From a bacterium (GTDB taxonomy: Bacteria; Electryoneota; Electryoneia; Electryoneales; Electryoneaceae), in contig WJJA01000133.1 of the NCBI GenBank assembly GCA_014729955.1, positions 1-7,093 on the forward strand: 7,093 nt of DNA. Reading direction: 5' to 3'. How positions within the stretch are numbered: the stretch's first letter is position 1; each line of letters begins with the position of its first letter. Below are positions 5,968 to 7,093 of this stretch, in pieces. The notes below the pieces were generated by a model, which worked only from the letters and a program-made list of their open reading frames with translations, had not been told where the DNA came from and made no database searches. Both the position numbers and the translations under genes were made by a program.

Positions 5968-7041
5968 ATGATTCGCAGTATGAAAATATTGGGTTACAGG
6001 TGTTTCGAGGACTTCAAACTCGAAGAAGTAGGTCGTATAAACCTGGTGACCGGTAAAAACAATTCCGGGAAGTCCACACTCTTAGAAGCACTTCATCTTA
6101 CAATAAACCTGGCCGATCCATTTTCTTTATGGCGTCTCCTGGCACGCAGAGGGGAAATCACCGAAGAAATACTCGAAAGAAGAGATTACAATGTTGATAT
6201 AAACCATTTATTTTGCAATCACAGCTATAAGAACAACCACATATGTTTTCAAGCAGACTTAGACAATATTCCAATAAAATTAAACGTTAGCGTTGTCAAA
6301 AAAGACGATATTGAAAGAGATGTCAAATCAAATTCTTTTGTTGGTCCATATTACCTGAACGTTAAAGATGACTATAACAATATCGATGAATACTATCCTA
6401 TTTACTATAATGGCGGTATGTCGAGTAGTTATGCGGAGAGAATGGGTTCTTCTTCTGAATATGCTGTAATCAAGTCTTATTATCTTATGTCGACATCGCT
6501 CTTGGGAAGTGAAATATCTAACAATTGGCGTAGAATAACTCTAAAGCCAGAGAAAATTATTGCGCTTGATGCTTTACGAATCGTCAATTCAGATGTTGTA
6601 GATTTTACTGTAGCTCGTGATAGCAAGTTGGTAGATTCAATAGGTAAAGAAGGAATTTTAATAAAACTAAGAGATATGGATTCACCAATTCCATTGGGTA
6701 GCCTTGGTGAGGGTAGCTGGCGGCTTCTTGGAATAGGAATGGCTTTGGCGCTTGTCAAGAATGGTATAATACTTATTGATGATTTGGATGTAGGATTACA
6801 TCACAGTGCGATGTATGATCTTTGGAGATTGGTTGATATTACTTCAAGAAAATATAATATACAAGTATTTGCGACGACTCACAGCAGAGACTGTATTAAT
6901 GCATTAGGCCGGTATTTGCAGGACAACCCTAATACTGGTGATGTATTGATTCATCGAGTTGAAAAAGACCAAAACACTCCCATCGTATATTCTAGAAATA
7001 ACATAATTTCGGCAACACAACATGAGATAGAAGTAAGATGA
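5968..7041 (+). CDS. ABC-type AAA family ATPase (AAA_15/AAA_21, OLD/PARIS-like)
   Basis: A 357-residue SMC/ABC-like ATPase. MKILGYRCFEDFKLE (5-19) is the typical N-terminal strand, followed by INLVTGKNNSGKSTLLEAL with Walker A GKNNSGKST (29-37), a long middle section (about 50-235), the ABC signature-like SLGEGSWRLLGI (245-256), Walker B ILIDDLDVGLHHS (268-280) and a switch histidine in FATTHSRDC (301-309). The residue after the Walker B Asp271 is Asp272, where most relatives have catalytic Glu. Residues about 120-180 are rich in Tyr, Ser and Asn, with no recognised motif. The start at ATG 5968 is chosen over GTG 5929 because GAGGAA (5959-5964) precedes it and homology begins there. The gene is AT-rich with many ATA and AGA codons, unlike everything upstream, which suggests recent transfer. 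Its end overlaps the next start (ATGA). In OLD-family systems such ATPases gate a TOPRIM nuclease partner; a defence role is inferred. Confidence 0.85.
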   Translation: MIRSMKILGYRCFEDFKLEEVGRINLVTGKNNSGKSTLLEALHLTINLADPFSLWRLLARRGEITEEILERRDYNVDINHLFCNHSYKNNHICFQADLDNIPIKLNVSVVKKDDIERDVKSNSFVGPYYLNVKDDYNNIDEYYPIYYNGGMSSSYAERMGSSSEYAVIKSYYLMSTSLLGSEISNNWRRITLKPEKIIALDALRIVNSDVVDFTVARDSKLVDSIGKEGILIKLRDMDSPIPLGSLGEGSWRLLGIGMALALVKNGIILIDDLDVGLHHSAMYDLWRLVDITSRKYNIQVFATTHSRDCINALGRYLQDNPNTGDVLIHRVEKDQNTPIVYSRNNIISATQHEIEVR

Positions 7042-7093
7042 ACAAAAAGGCTAGACCGAATCAAAGGCACTTGATTGTAGAAGGGATTGATAC
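7038..7093 (+). CDS. Start of a TOPRIM-like protein (DUF3226/DUF4435-type), cut by window end
   Basis: ATG 7038 overlaps the ATPase TGA (ATGA), and 18 codons remain in the window: MNKKARPNQRHLIVEGID. A basic leader followed by HLIVEGID is what opens TOPRIM-fold proteins, where the Glu of hhVEGxxD binds metal; DUF3226 and DUF4435 proteins begin like this and often lie directly after an AAA ATPase. The ribosome binding site is weak (a purine-rich AGAAGTAAG just upstream), so translation probably depends on coupling to the ATPase. Only the first motif is visible, so the family is tentative, and the later acidic DxD motif lies outside the window. Confidence 0.6.
   Translation, partial: MNKKARPNQRHLIVEGID

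Noticed and set aside
1..7093. CRISPR array, tRNA, rRNA or insertion sequence
   Set aside because: No regularly spaced repeats, no cloverleaf-like or rRNA segments, and no transposase or integrase motifs were seen on either strand.

Overview
This window comes from a bacterial chromosome of about 60% GC whose final ~1.1 kb is clearly AT-rich. The organism is probably a GC-rich member of the FCB superphylum or a neighbour (Rhodothermota, Calditrichota, Marinimicrobia, KSB1, Latescibacterota and similar). The main clue is the first gene, a secreted protein with a C-terminal NRPNPFNPETT...GIYYYTL domain of the type IX secretion / FlgD-like Por sorting class. The alanine-dehydrogenase-like enzyme, with Gln in place of the usual catalytic His, also looks like versions I recall from Bacteroidota. 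I cannot name a genus.

Layout, all on the + strand. (1) 177-1652: exported protein with two DUF1566 (Lcl C-terminal-like) domains and a C-terminal sorting domain, starting at TTG. (2) 1653-1922: non-coding, with two mutually exclusive small hairpins just after the stop. (3) 1923-3350: NAD(P)-dependent aldehyde dehydrogenase behind a strong Shine-Dalgarno. (4) 3351-3461: non-coding, with a GC-rich inverted repeat overlapping a near-consensus sigma-70 promoter (TTGGAC, 17 nt, TATATT). (5) 3462-4580 and 4580-5893: an alanine-dehydrogenase-family protein and a 4-hydroxybutyrate-type CoA-transferase, coupled by a one-base TAATG overlap. (6) 5968-7041 and 7038-end: a low-GC pair joined by an ATGA overlap, namely an ABC-type AAA ATPase and the first 18 codons of a protein beginning with a TOPRIM-like LIVEG motif.

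The three enzymes in the middle fit a small amino-acid or short-chain-acid catabolic cluster: oxidation of an aldehyde to an acid, NAD-linked amino-acid deamination, and CoA transfer onto a carboxylic acid. Their true substrates cannot be read from the sequence. GABA/4-hydroxybutyrate metabolism is one coherent option, because the CoA-transferase resembles AbfT.

The most interesting part is the right edge. GC falls from about 62% (5641-5700) to about 28-30% (6181-6300), and the genes there have the two-protein ATPase + TOPRIM arrangement known from OLD-family/PARIS-like anti-phage systems. The partner gene is cut by the window end, so the defence assignment is a hypothesis. No tRNA, rRNA, CRISPR array, transposase or complete mobile element was seen.
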